From contig NC_007948.1 in the NCBI RefSeq assembly GCF_000013865.1, forward strand, positions 1,798,001-1,862,000: DNA of 64,000 bases. The letters are read 5' to 3'. Below, piece by piece: positions 34,154-44,700 of this stretch; within the stretch, counting starts at the first letter, position 1; the number at the start of each line of letters is the position of its first letter. The stretch comes from Polaromonas sp. JS666. Its GTDB lineage: Bacteria; Pseudomonadota; Gammaproteobacteria; Burkholderiales; Burkholderiaceae_C. The position numbers and the translations under genes were made by a program. The notes under the pieces were generated by a model. That model ran no database searches and was not told where the DNA came from. It was given only the letters and a program-made list of their open reading frames with translations.

Positions 34154-34663
34154 TTATTCGTAGTGCAAGGCTTCGTCGCTGTCCGCCTGAACACGCCGCC
34201 CCATGATCTCCAGCACCAGTTCGTCGATGAAGGCAATCATCAGGATCACGGCCCCAACGCCCATGGTGATCTGTGGAATCCACAGTGGTGTTGCGTCATT
34301 GCCGGTGGAGATATCGTTGAACTGCCAGGAGTTGATCGATAGCTTGACGCTGTAGTAAGCAAACAGCATGGCCAGCGCCGTCGCTGCTGCAAGCGCCCAT
34401 ATTTCAATCGCCCGCCTGGCTCGTCCTCTGGCGGCGTTGAGAATCAGCGTGACGCGGATGTGTTCGCCTTTTTTGAGGGTGTGCGCCAAGGCCAGGAAGC
34501 CGCTGGCCGCCATGCAGTAGCCGGCGTACATGTCGGTGCCGCGCAGCGACCAGGCAAACTGCCGGTCCAGCACACCGGCCAGCACGGAGACCAGCGTGCC
34601 TATCATGCCGAGGGCACCCAGCCAGGCCGCGCCGTCATAAAGCGCATCAAGCAGCCGGCGCAT
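34154..34663 (-). CDS. dctQ: TRAP transporter small permease (DctQ), system 1
   Basis: A 169-residue four-helix membrane protein (segments near 13-33, 45-63, 87-107 and 127-150) with the DctQ marks MAASGFLALAHTLKKGEHIRV and WQFNDISTG. It starts 2 bases after the dctP stop and is followed after 17 bases by dctM. Together the three encode a complete TRAP transporter. Confidence 0.88.
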   Translation of the reverse strand: MRRLLDALYDGAAWLGALGMIGTLVSVLAGVLDRQFAWSLRGTDMYAGYCMAASGFLALAHTLKKGEHIRVTLILNAARGRARRAIEIWALAAATALAMLFAYYSVKLSINSWQFNDISTGNDATPLWIPQITMGVGAVILMIAFIDELVLEIMGRRVQADSDEALHYE

Positions 34664-34665
34664 GT

Positions 34666-35649
34666 TTATTTCTTGGCCGCGGCTGATTTCTCGTAGGCTG
34701 ACAGCAGCGCTTCACCGTCGGCGCCTGCGCGTTTGATCCAGTCTGTTTTCATGATGCCGCCGACTTGCCGGAAGTCAGCCGCCAGCTTGGGCGACGGCGT
34801 CATGATCTTCATGCCTTTTTCAGCCAGCGCCTTTTTGTAAAACTCGTTTTTTTCTTCGCTGATTTTCCAGCCGCGCACCTCGGCGTCTGCGGCGGCTTTC
34901 AACACAGCGGCCTGGGTAGGCGCATCGAGCGCGTCAAACGATTTCTTGTTGACGATGACGGCGTTTTTCGGCAACCAGGCCTGCACGTCATACCAGTACT
35001 TGATGCTCTCGTAGGTCTTGGTGTCGTAGCCGGTCGAACCGGAGCTCATGTAGCTGTTGACCACGCCGGTGGCCAGCGCCTGGCTCAGCTCGGCAGCCTG
35101 TACTGTCACGGGCTGCGCGCCGATCAGCTCGGCGATCTTGCTGGTGGCGGGGCTGTAGGCACGCCACTTCAGGCCCTTCATGTCGGCGACGGCGGTGATT
35201 TCCTTGTTGACATACACCCCCTGCGGGGGCCAAGGCACGGTGTAGAGCAGCTTCATGCCTTGCGTGCCCAGCAGTTTGTCGAGCGCCGGTTTTTGCGCAT
35301 CGGCCAGCTTGCGGGCGGCCGGATAGCTTGATGCCAGAAAGGGCAGACCATCCGCGCCATAAATCGGGTTTTCATTTTCAAAGTTGACGAGCAAAATCTC
35401 GCCCAACTGTGCCTGGCCGCCCTGAACGGCGCGCTTGATCTCATTGGCCTTGAAAAGCGATGCATTCGCATGCACCGTGATCTTCAGCTTGCCACCGCTG
35501 GCTTTGTCAACGTCTGCAGCGAATTGCGCCAGGTTTTCGGTGTGAAAGTTGGACGTAGGGTAGGCCGCCGGCAAATCCCATTTGGTCTGGGCGAATGCTG
35601 TAGTGCCAGTGCTCAGCACGGCGGCGATCAGTGCAAGTTTGAGTTTCAT
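34666..35649 (-). CDS. dctP: TRAP transporter receptor (DctP), system 1
   Basis: A 327-residue periplasmic receptor. A Sec signal (1-20, ending TTAFAQ) is followed by TKWDLPAAYP, the mature start shared with the receptor at 37640. Features: KITVHANASLFKANEIKRAVQ, LYTVPWPPQGVY and LKWRAYSPATSKIAEL. CTGGAG precedes the ATG at 35649. It is divergent from a LysR gene with a 112-base gap, which probably regulates the operon. Ligand unknown; an organic acid is expected for TRAP receptors. Confidence 0.88.
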   Translation of the reverse strand: MKLKLALIAAVLSTGTTAFAQTKWDLPAAYPTSNFHTENLAQFAADVDKASGGKLKITVHANASLFKANEIKRAVQGGQAQLGEILLVNFENENPIYGADGLPFLASSYPAARKLADAQKPALDKLLGTQGMKLLYTVPWPPQGVYVNKEITAVADMKGLKWRAYSPATSKIAELIGAQPVTVQAAELSQALATGVVNSYMSSGSTGYDTKTYESIKYWYDVQAWLPKNAVIVNKKSFDALDAPTQAAVLKAAADAEVRGWKISEEKNEFYKKALAEKGMKIMTPSPKLAADFRQVGGIMKTDWIKRAGADGEALLSAYEKSAAAKK

Positions 35650-35761
35650 GAAAGCTCCAGGACAATAGGGTGATAAGTATGAAGAGGATAGACGCAAATC
35701 CCGCGCCAGCTTCCCCGGACATACCCCGAACACCTTAACGCCCGCTACAGAAGGCCCCCTC

Positions 35762-36676
35762 ATGAATCTCCGGTTTGTTGAAGCTTTCTACTGGGTGGCA
35801 TCACTGAAAAGCATCTCGCGGGCGGCTGAAAAGCTGTACCTGACGCAGTCCGCCATGTCCAGCCGCATCGCCACGCTGGAAGAAGAACTGGGCATCCTGC
35901 TACTGGACCGGCGCGACAAGCAGTTCAAGCTCACGGTGGCCGGTGCCCGTTTTCTGGTTTATGCGCAAAAGCTGCTGGAACTGCAGCGCGAAGTCAAAGC
36001 CGAGATGGGGTCGGGGCAGGCCATGGCGATGTCCATGCGCATTGGCGCGATCGAGTCGGTGCTGCACTCCTGGCTGATTCCCTGGCTGGAAAAGCTGCGT
36101 GCCGACTACCCGGGGCTGGAACTGGAACTGACGGTGGAAACCACGCCGATCCTGATCGACCAGATCCAGCGCGGCACGCTGGACCTGGTCTTTGCGGTGT
36201 TGCCCGCGTCGGCCGAGGGCGTGCGAAGCCAGGCCTTGCCATCCATGGACATGGCGTTTGTCGGGCACCCGGACCTGCACAAAAAAAGAATTTACAAACT
36301 CGATGAGCTGGCCGGGATGGAGTTGTTGACCTTCCAGAAAGGCTCCCAGCCGCATGTCACGCTGCTTGATTTGTTCAGGCAGCGCCGCATGGAACCCAAA
36401 AAGGTGCACGCCATTTCCTCAATTTCGGCGATGGTTCAGCTGGTGCAGGGCGGCTTCGGGGTGGCCTTGTTGCCGCGCGCCGCGGTAGAGCGGCTCACCG
36501 GCTTTGCGCGCCTGAAGCTGCTGACCTGCGACGCCAAGTTGCAGTCCTTGCCGATCAACGCCAGTTACCGCACCGACCCCAGTTCCAGGACTGTGGAGAC
36601 CGTTGTGCAGTCGGCCATTGCTTTCGCCGGAGGCCGCAACAACGCACCAAAAAGGCGACTAAAGGTAAACCCTTGA
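35762..36676 (+). CDS. LysR-family transcriptional regulator
   Basis: A 304-residue LysR regulator. The N-terminal helix-turn-helix is SISRAAEKLYLTQSAMSSRI (18-37); the co-inducer domain covers about 90-295. It lies between two related TRAP loci, divergent from system 1 and upstream of the D-glutamate cyclase-like gene and system 2, so it could control both sides. The ATG at 35762 begins a normal family N-terminus. Confidence 0.88.
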   Translation: MNLRFVEAFYWVASLKSISRAAEKLYLTQSAMSSRIATLEEELGILLLDRRDKQFKLTVAGARFLVYAQKLLELQREVKAEMGSGQAMAMSMRIGAIESVLHSWLIPWLEKLRADYPGLELELTVETTPILIDQIQRGTLDLVFAVLPASAEGVRSQALPSMDMAFVGHPDLHKKRIYKLDELAGMELLTFQKGSQPHVTLLDLFRQRRMEPKKVHAISSISAMVQLVQGGFGVALLPRAAVERLTGFARLKLLTCDAKLQSLPINASYRTDPSSRTVETVVQSAIAFAGGRNNAPKRRLKVNP

Positions 36677-36789
36677 TATCGAAAAAATCGATGGTGTAAG
36701 CAAAAAATTTTGAATTTGCTGAAGGCTGAAGACCCCCACACAATTCGCTCATCGTCATCAAGGTGACACATGCAAACGGGGAATTTTCG

Positions 36790-37614
36790 GTGAGCACATC
36801 GTCTGAATCAGCACTGTCGGTTTTCGGGGCCGGCGACATCAACAATGCCGCGTATGTTCGCAGCATCATCCGGCAGGGCCGGTGGACCTCGCACACCAGC
36901 GGCCTGGCCAGCGAACACGTGCAGGGCAATGTGGTCATCCTTCCCGCAGACGAAGCCAACGACTTCCTGCGCTACTGCCAGCGCAACCCCAAGCCCTGTC
37001 CGCTGCTGGCGGTGTCGGAGCCGGGCCATGCCGGGCTGCCGACGCTGGGCGCAGACCTCGACATCCGTACCGATCTGCCACGCTATCGTGTCTGGCGGCA
37101 CGGCGAGGTGGTGGACGAGCCTGCAGACATCAGCGCGCTCTGGCGCAAAGACCTGGTCACGTTTGTCATTGGCTGCTCTTTTTCGTTTGAAGAGGCGCTG
37201 ATGCAAGCGGGCCTGCCCTTGCGCCATATCGAACAGCAACGCAATGTGGCGATGTATCGCAGCAATATCGCCACCGAGCCCGCAGGCGCGTTCCATGGGC
37301 CCATGGTGGTGTCCATGCGGCCCTTCAAGGCGAGCGATGCGATTCGCGCCATTCAGATCACATCGCGATTTCCCGACGTGCATGGTGCGCCGGTGCACAT
37401 GGGCGATCCGGCTCAGATTGGCATCGCCGACCTGGCCAGGCCGGACTATGGCGATGCCGTCGAGGTGCTGCCTGATGAGATACCCGTGTTCTGGGCCTGC
37501 GGTGTCACGCCGCAAGCGGCCATTGCGCAGGCGCGCCCCGAGTTTTGCATCACGCACGCACCCGGGGCAATGCTGATTACCGACTTGCTTAACCATCAAT
37601 TGGCTGCTTTTTAG
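36790..37614 (+). CDS. D-glutamate cyclase-family protein (DUF1445, putative hydro-lyase)
   Basis: A 274-residue protein of the DUF1445 family, whose members include mammalian D-glutamate cyclase (D-glutamate to 5-oxo-D-proline) and bacterial proteins named putative hydro-lyase. Recognised by VFIG-type core [29 protein letters not shown] and the ending [18 protein letters not shown] at 36790 is chosen because GGGGA lies 8 bases before it; another GTG at 36763 has no such site. The TRAP system 2 receptor follows by 25 bases. With a 5-oxoprolinase-type gene downstream, the cyclase role is attractive but unproven. Confidence 0.8.
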
Positions 37615-37639
37615 ACCCCAACTTTTACTGGAGATGATG

Positions 37640-38605
37640 ATGAAAAGACTGCTTGTTTCTCTTGCTGCCGTTACGGCGCTGGGCGCTGCCTTTGCGCAAA
37701 CCAAATGGGATTTACCGTCCGGTTACGGCGTCAATACTCTTCAGGTGCAAAACCTGTTGCAGTTTGCTGACGGTGTAGACAAAGCCACGGCGGGCAAGCT
37801 CAAGATCACCGTGCACGCCAATGCCTCGCTGTTCAAGGCCAACGAGATCAAGCGCGCTGTGCAGTCGGGTCAAACCCCGGTGGGTGAGTTCATCTTGTCG
37901 GGCGCTTCCAACGAGGCCCCCATTTTTGGTGTGGACTCCATTCCTTTCCTGGCGACCAGCTATGCCGATGCCAAACGGCTCGACACCGCGTCGCGCACGC
38001 TGCTGGTCAAAACCCTGGCGGCGCAAGGCCTCAAGCTGCTCTACACCGTGCCGTGGCCGCCGCAAGGTCTCTACTCCAGCAAGCCTGTGGCTTCGATGAA
38101 GGACCTCAAGAGCACCAAGATGCGGGCTTACAACCCGGCAACAGCCTTGATCGCCACATCGGTCGGGGCCCAGCCGGTCACCATTCAGCTGGCCGAGTTG
38201 CCCGCCGCGCTGGCAACGGGCGGGGTGGACAACTTTCTGACTTCCAGTGCCAGCGGGGTGGACAGCAAGCTCTATGAAAGCGTCAAGTATTTTTACGATG
38301 TGAATGCCTGGCTCCCCCGCAATGCGGTGGTGGTCAACCAAAAGGCCTTTGAGGCGCTGGACCCAGCCGCTCAGGGCGCCGTGCTGCAACAAGCGGCCAC
38401 AGCCGAGCAGCGCGGCTGGCAGCTCAGCGAGAAAAAAGATGCGGAGTACATGCGTGAGCTGGCAGCCAAAGGCATGAAGATCGATACCACCAGTGATGGC
38501 CTGAAAAAGGAGCTGAAAGTCATTGGTGAACGCATGACGGCCGATTGGCTCAAGCTGGCGGGTGACGAAGGCAAGGCCATCGTTGACACCTACAACAAGA
38601 AGTGA
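37640..38605 (+). CDS. dctP: TRAP transporter receptor (DctP), system 2
   Basis: A 321-residue periplasmic receptor, clearly a paralogue of the one at 34666: both mature proteins begin TKWDLP and share KLKITVHANASLFKANEIKR. Three ATGs lie in a row (37634, 37637, 37640); the last has best spacing from CTGGAG. The signal peptide ends AAFAQ. The stop overlaps the dctQ start (GTGA at 38602), so translation is coupled. Ligand unknown; probably a relative of the system 1 ligand. Confidence 0.88.
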   Translation: MKRLLVSLAAVTALGAAFAQTKWDLPSGYGVNTLQVQNLLQFADGVDKATAGKLKITVHANASLFKANEIKRAVQSGQTPVGEFILSGASNEAPIFGVDSIPFLATSYADAKRLDTASRTLLVKTLAAQGLKLLYTVPWPPQGLYSSKPVASMKDLKSTKMRAYNPATALIATSVGAQPVTIQLAELPAALATGGVDNFLTSSASGVDSKLYESVKYFYDVNAWLPRNAVVVNQKAFEALDPAAQGAVLQQAATAEQRGWQLSEKKDAEYMRELAAKGMKIDTTSDGLKKELKVIGERMTADWLKLAGDEGKAIVDTYNKK

Positions 38606-39216
38606 AGCAGCCTGTGTCTTACGTTCTTGATGCGCTTGCTACCGAAGCCAAGGCAAGCTCGCCGGGCGGCACGGCGACGGTGCTTCGCCGGTGGCTGGAC
38701 TACACCTATTTGATGGCTGCCGCGCTGGGAGCCCTGTGCATCGCACTGATTTGCGTCCTGATGGTCGCCCAGTCGCTGGGTCGGCAGTTCGGCATCACAA
38801 CCGGCGCGGTCAACGACATCGTGTCGTGGCTGTGCGCTGCAGCGGCGTTTTTCACCATGGCGCATGCGTTCAAGCATGGCGACTTTGTGCGGGTGACCTT
38901 GTTGCTTGAACAGCTACAGCCCCGAGGCCGCAGGGCGCTTGAGTTAGCCAGTCTGTTTGTTGCGGTTTGCGCCGTGGGCTATCTTGCTTACTGGGCTTGC
39001 CGATTCACGTACCAGAGCTGGGAGTTCAACGAACTCGCTCAGGGTTTGTTGCCGCTGCCGATATGGATCCCACAGTCAAGTTTCGCGCTGGGCTCCGTGC
39101 TGCTGCTCATTGCCGTGGTGGATGAACTGGTCATTGTTCTGCGGGGTGGCGTTCCGACTTTTGTGCGCCTTGTCGAGGAGCGGCACGCCCAGGGCGATTT
39201 TTCGTCAGATCTTTGA
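38602..39216 (+). CDS. dctQ: TRAP transporter small permease (DctQ), system 2
   Basis: A 204-residue membrane protein with four hydrophobic segments in the DctQ pattern (AAAAFFTMAHAFKHGDFVRV, TYQSWEFNELAQG). It starts with a GTG that overlaps the dctP stop codon and has an extended N-terminal tail of about 35 residues before the first helix. dctM follows after 24 bases. Confidence 0.87.
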   Translation: MKQPVSYVLDALATEAKASSPGGTATVLRRWLDYTYLMAAALGALCIALICVLMVAQSLGRQFGITTGAVNDIVSWLCAAAAFFTMAHAFKHGDFVRVTLLLEQLQPRGRRALELASLFVAVCAVGYLAYWACRFTYQSWEFNELAQGLLPLPIWIPQSSFALGSVLLLIAVVDELVIVLRGGVPTFVRLVEERHAQGDFSSDL

Positions 39217-39240
39217 GTCGTTTAAGTCAGGAAATACATC

Positions 39241-40551
39241 ATGGACATTTTGACTATCGGCGGCATCCTGCTGTTTTTGATGCTGCTGCTCCTGTCGGGC
39301 GGGGTCTGGATTGCCATGACCCTGGCGATTTGCGGCTGGGTGGGGCAGGCGTTTTTTACCACCACCCAGCCAGGGCTCAACCTGTTTTCTGCATTTTGGG
39401 AAAGCAACGCGAGCTGGGAGCTGGCCGCCTTGCCGCTTTTCATCTGGATGGGCGAAATCCTGTTTCGTACCAAGCTGAGCGAGGAGATGTTTACCGGGCT
39501 GGCCCCGTGGCTGGGTCGGGTGCCGGGGCGCCTGTTTCACACCACCATTCTCGGTTGCGGCATTTTTGGGTCGGTATCGGGCTCGTCTGCGGCGACCTGT
39601 GCCACCATTGCCAAGGTGTCCTTGCCTGAGCTTAAAAAGCGCGGCTACAACGAGAAAATCGCATTGGGCTCCCTAGCGACGGCCGGAACCTTGGGCATCC
39701 TGATTCCTCCGTCCATCACGATGGTGGTTTACGCCGTTGCAGCAGACGCCTCCATCATCCGGATTTTTCTGGCGGGGTTTCTGCCGGGGATCGTTTTGAT
39801 GCTGCTGTTTTCGGGCTACATCGCCTGGTGGTCCATGCGAAACAAAGCGCAAATGCCGCCTGCGGAACCGGTGACCAGTTTCAGGGAAAAGCTGAGGCTG
39901 TCGAAGAATCTGATCCCCTGCGCATTGCTGATCATTTTCATTTGCTGGTCTTTGCTGGCGGGCTGGGCCACGGCGACCGAGTGTGCGGCGTATGGCGTGG
40001 TGGGGGCGCTGGCTTTGGCTCTCTGGAGCCGCTCATTGACCTGGGCCAACTTTAACGAAGCCCTCATGGGGTCAGCGCGTACCAGTTGCATGATCATGTT
40101 CATCCTCGCGGGCGCAGCCTTCCTGACCAAGACCATGGCCTTCACCGGTGTGCCGAGAGAGCTGGCTGAGTGGGTCGGCTCCCTAAATCTTTCGCCCTAC
40201 AGCCTGATTGCCTGCCTGGTGGTGGTTTATCTGGTGCTGGGTACCGCGCTGGACGGCATCAGCATGATTGTTTTGACTGCGGCCGTGGTGATGCCCATGA
40301 TTCAGAAGGCCGGGTTTGACCTGGTCTGGTTTGGCATCTTTGTTATTTTGCTGGTCGAGATTGCCGAGGTGACGCCGCCTGTGGGCTTCAATCTCTTCGT
40401 GTTGCAAAACATGACGGGCAAAGACAGCAATGTGATTGCCAGGGCCGCCATTCCGTTTTTTATGTGCCTGGTGGTTTGCATCGCGTTGATCACGCTGTTC
40501 CCGCAGATTGTCACCATCGTGCCCGACCTGGTGATGGGAAAAGTCAAATGA
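39241..40551 (+). CDS. dctM: TRAP transporter large permease (DctM), system 2
   Basis: A 436-residue DctM protein with about twelve membrane segments. Motifs: SGSSAATCATIAKVSLPEL, ATAGTLGILIPPSITMVVY, TAL-type helices and EIAEVTPPVGFNLFVLQNMT. It is closely similar in motif wording to the system 1 permease, fitting a duplicated transporter. Followed after 77 bases by a further receptor gene. Confidence 0.92.
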   Translation: MDILTIGGILLFLMLLLLSGGVWIAMTLAICGWVGQAFFTTTQPGLNLFSAFWESNASWELAALPLFIWMGEILFRTKLSEEMFTGLAPWLGRVPGRLFHTTILGCGIFGSVSGSSAATCATIAKVSLPELKKRGYNEKIALGSLATAGTLGILIPPSITMVVYAVAADASIIRIFLAGFLPGIVLMLLFSGYIAWWSMRNKAQMPPAEPVTSFREKLRLSKNLIPCALLIIFICWSLLAGWATATECAAYGVVGALALALWSRSLTWANFNEALMGSARTSCMIMFILAGAAFLTKTMAFTGVPRELAEWVGSLNLSPYSLIACLVVVYLVLGTALDGISMIVLTAAVVMPMIQKAGFDLVWFGIFVILLVEIAEVTPPVGFNLFVLQNMTGKDSNVIARAAIPFFMCLVVCIALITLFPQIVTIVPDLVMGKVK

Positions 40552-40628
40552 CAACCGGGTGCCGAGTGCTTGGCAGTGCGGTGGCCCTTGCAAGCGCGCA
40601 TTCATCCTGCCACCGCTAAGGACTTCCC

Positions 40629-41606
40629 ATGAAACGCAGATGGATCATGGCTGCCGTGGCAGCCTTGCTGGGCAGCTTTTGCCTGGCGCAAACCCCAAGC
40701 ACCTGGAAGCTGGCCACGGGTTACCGGGCCGAGTCTTTCCATACGCTAAACATCATGCAGTTTTCGCGCGATGTCGAGCAGGCCACGGCCGGCCAGCTGC
40801 TCATTCAGGTGCACGCCAACAACACGCTGGCCAAGCTCAATGACATCAGCCAGGCGGTGCAGCAGGGCAAAGCCGAGGCCGGTGAAACCATCATGAGCAG
40901 CCTCGCCAAGGACATTGCGATTGCCGGTGCCGACTCTGTGCCGTTTGTGGTGAACTCCTACAAGGACGCGCAACGCCTGTGGAAGCTGCAGCGCCCCGGT
41001 ATTGAAAAGCACTTCACCGAGCGCGGCTTGAAGCTGCTGTATGCCGTGCCCTGGCCACCGCAGGGCCTGCACTCCAGCAAGCCGGTTCGGGGCCTGGCCG
41101 ACTTCAAAGGCACGCAGATGCGCACTTACAACCAGACCACCTTGCGAATTGCCGAAATGCTGGGAGCCAAGCCGGTTGACGTTGCCATGGTCGACGTGGG
41201 TCAGGCGCTGACCGAAGGCCGCATGGACAACATGATCACCTCGGCGCTGACGGGGGTTGAAAACAAGGTCTGGGGCTCGATCAGGTACTACTACGAGATC
41301 AATGCATGGTTTCCCAAAAACGTGGTGTTTGTCAGCAGCAAGGCCTTTGAGGCCCTCAGGCCCGAGGTGCGCAGCACCGTCCTCAAGGCTGCAACTGATG
41401 CAGAAGTCCGCGGCTGGCTGGCCAGCCAGGCGCTGGCCATGAGCGCTACGCAAGAGCTGCGTAAAAACGGCATCAGGATTGAGCGCATTCCCGCAGACCT
41501 GGAGCAGGAAGTCAAGCGCATGGGTGAGAAGTTTTCGCGCGAGTGGGTACGATCTGTTGGCAATGAAGCCAACAATATCTTTGTGCCTTACTACCTTGTG
41601 CAATAA
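40629..41606 (+). CDS. dctP: additional TRAP receptor (DctP) without its own permease
   Basis: A 325-residue periplasmic receptor related to but clearly diverged from the two others in this locus (TPSTWKLATGYRAES, LYAVPWPPQGLHSSKP, MRTYNQTTLRIAEML). Signal peptide 1-21 ending FCLAQ. AAGGA lies before the ATG. It sits between dctM of system 2 and the 5-oxoprolinase-type gene, so it may feed a second ligand to the same permease. Confidence 0.87.
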   Translation: MKRRWIMAAVAALLGSFCLAQTPSTWKLATGYRAESFHTLNIMQFSRDVEQATAGQLLIQVHANNTLAKLNDISQAVQQGKAEAGETIMSSLAKDIAIAGADSVPFVVNSYKDAQRLWKLQRPGIEKHFTERGLKLLYAVPWPPQGLHSSKPVRGLADFKGTQMRTYNQTTLRIAEMLGAKPVDVAMVDVGQALTEGRMDNMITSALTGVENKVWGSIRYYYEINAWFPKNVVFVSSKAFEALRPEVRSTVLKAATDAEVRGWLASQALAMSATQELRKNGIRIERIPADLEQEVKRMGEKFSREWVRSVGNEANNIFVPYYLVQ

Positions 41607-41710
41607 GCTGGCCCTCAGTACAAGTACAAGTTCAAGTTGCATCAAGTCGCAGCTATCTTTTCGCAGCCCCTTTTTACCGTTACCGTATTCTTTAGAAAAG
41701 ATTGTTAAAA

Positions 41711-44700
41711 ATGACCCAAGAAAACACATCAAACACAGGCAGTGGACGCTGGCAGTTCTGGATCGATCGCGGTGGCACCTTCACCGACATCGTGGCCAGG
41801 AAGCCCGATGGTTCGCTGGTCACGCACAAGCTGCTGTCTGAAAACCCGGAGCAATACCGCGATGCCGCCGTGGCGGGGATTCGCCATCTGCTGGGGCTCA
41901 AGCCTGGCGAGCCTATTCATGCGGACGTGGTGGACTGCGTGAAGATGGGAACCACCGTGGCCACCAACGCACTGCTGGAGCGCAAGGGCGAGCCTACGCT
42001 GCTGGTCACCACACGCGGCTTTCGTGATGCACTGCGCATTGCCTACCAGAACCGGCCCCGGCTGTTCGACCGCAATATCGTGCTGCCCGAGCTGCTGTAC
42101 AGCGCGGTGGTCGAAGCGCAGGAGCGCGTCGGTGCGCAGGGCGAAGCTCTGCAGGCGCTTGATGAGTCGCTGCTGAAAAAGGAACTGGCCGCGCACTACG
42201 CCCAGGGGCTTCGATGCCTTGCGATTGTTTTCATGCATGGCTACCGCTACACCGATCATGAAAAAGCGGCCAGGCGCATCGCGCAGGAGGTCGGCTTCAC
42301 GCAAATCAGCACCTCGCACGAAACCAGCCCGATGATGAAGTTCGTCAGCCGGGGTGATACCACGGTGGTGGATGCCTACCTGTCGCCCATTCTGCGTCGC
42401 TACGTGGAGCAGGTGGCCAGCGAGATGCCGGGGGTCAAGCTCTTTTTCATGCAGTCGTCCGGCGGCCTGACCGATGCGCAGGTGTTTCAGGGCAAGGACG
42501 CGATTTTGAGCGGCCCGGCCGGTGGCATTGTCGGCATGGCGCGTACCGCCGCCATCGCCGGCATTGAGAAGGTGATCGGTTTTGACATGGGCGGCACGTC
42601 GACCGATGTGTCGCATTACGCGGGCGAGTTTGAGCGCGAGTTTGAAACCCAGGTGGCCGGCGTGCGCATGCGTGCGCCCATGATGAGCATTCACACCGTG
42701 GCGGCCGGGGGGGGGTCCATTCTTAAATTTGACGGGGAGCGTTTCCGCGTCGGGCCGCAAAGTGCGGGCGCGAACCCGGGGCCGGCGAGCTACCGGCGCG
42801 GCGGACCGCTGGCGGTGACCGATGCCAATCTGATGGTGGGAAAAATCCAGCCGCGATATTTTCCCAAAGTGTTCGGTCACGAGGCCAATGAGCCGCTGGA
42901 TGCAGAGGCGGTGCAGGCCCGGTTCGACGAACTGGCAGCGCAGACCGGCCGCAGTGTCGAAATGGTGGCTGAAGGCTTTATCAGCATTGCCGTGCAGCAG
43001 ATGGCCAACGCCATCAAGAAGATTTCGGTGGCGCGCGGCTATGACGTCACGCGCTACACGCTGCAATGCTTTGGCGGTGCCGGAGGCCAGCACGCCTGCC
43101 TGGTGGCCGATGCGCTGGGCATGACGCGGGTCTTTGTGCATCCGCTGGCGGGTGTTTTGAGCGCCTACGGCATGGGCCTGGCGGACCAGAACGTGATTCG
43201 CGAGCAGGCGGTGGAACTCAAACTCACGGCCGCGGCACTTGCCGAGATTGGCGCCAAGCTCGATGGGCTGGCCGCCACCGCCGAGACCGAGCTGCAACGC
43301 CAGCAGGTCAGTACCGGCGCCATCACCACGCACCGTCGCGTGCATGTGCGTTATGAAGGCAGTGACTCGGCGCTGGTCGTGTCCTTTGGCACGCTGGACC
43401 AGATTGAGGCGGGCTTCGAGGCGGCGTACCGCCAGCGTTTTTCCTTCCTGATGCAGGGCAAGGGGCTGGTGGTGGAGGCGGTGTCCGTTGAAGCGGTGGT
43501 GGCGGGCGATGCCCCCGCCGAGCCGCGCCATAGTCTGCATGAGCCGCGCGAAGTACCGCGCCGCGAGACGGTGCGCATGTACTCGGGCGGGCAATGGCAC
43601 GATGCGGCGCTGGTCGTGCGCGAAGACCTGCAGCCGGGCGACATCATTTCCGGCCCGGCCATCATTGCCGAGAAGAATGCGACCACGGTGGTGGAGCCCG
43701 GCTGGGAGGCCGCCCTGACGGCGCTGGACCATCTGGTGCTGGACCGGAGGGCGGAACGTGCCATCACATTTGCAGCAGGGACGACGGTGGATCCGGTGCT
43801 GCTGGAGGTGTTCAACAACCTCTTCATGAACATTGCCGAACAGATGGGCCTGCAGCTGCAGAACACCGCCTATTCGGTCAACATCAAGGAACGCCTGGAT
43901 TTCAGCTGTGCGCTGTTTGACATCGAAGGCAACCTGATCGCCAACGCGCCGCACATGCCGGTGCACCTGGGCTCCATGGGCGAGAGTATCAAGACCGTGA
44001 TCCGCGAGAACGCAGGCAAGATGCAGCCCGGTGACGTGTATGTGCTGAACGACCCCTACCATGGGGGTACGCACCTGCCAGACATCACCGTGATCACACC
44101 GGTCTATTTGGGTGCGTCAGCGCAGGGCACGCCGACGTTCTACGTCGGCTCGCGCGGCCACCATGCCGACATCGGCGGCATCACGCCGGGCTCCATGCCG
44201 CCGTTCTCGACGCTGATCGAAGAGGAGGGTGTGCAGATCAACAACTTCCTGCTGGTCGAGCGCGGCGTGCTGCGGGAAGCCGAGATGATTGCGCTGCTGA
44301 AAAGCGGCAAATACCCCAGCCGCAATCCGCAGCAGAACATGGCCGATTTGAAAGCGCAGATTGCCGCCAATGAAAAAGGCGTGCAGGAGCTGCGCAAGAT
44401 GGTCGAAACATTCAGCCTGGACGTGGTGCTGGCCTATATGCGCCACGTGCAGGACAACGCTGAAGAGTCGGTGCGCCGCGTGATCACGCGCCTGAAGGAC
44501 GGCGAGTTCACCCTGCCCCTGGACAACGGCGCGCAGATCAGGGTGGCGATTCGGGTGGACACGGAAAGCCGCAGCGCCGAGATTGACTTCACCGGTACCT
44601 CACCGCAGCAAACCAACAACTTCAACGCGCCGACTGCGGTCTGCATGGCCGCGGTGCTGTATGTGTTCCGCACGCTGGTGGATGACGACATTCCGCTCAA

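Noticed and set aside
41729..44074. 781-codon open frame antisense to the oxoprolinase-type gene
   Set aside because: The plus-strand protein has clear family motifs throughout; the antisense translation is His/Arg/Gln-rich and unlike any protein.
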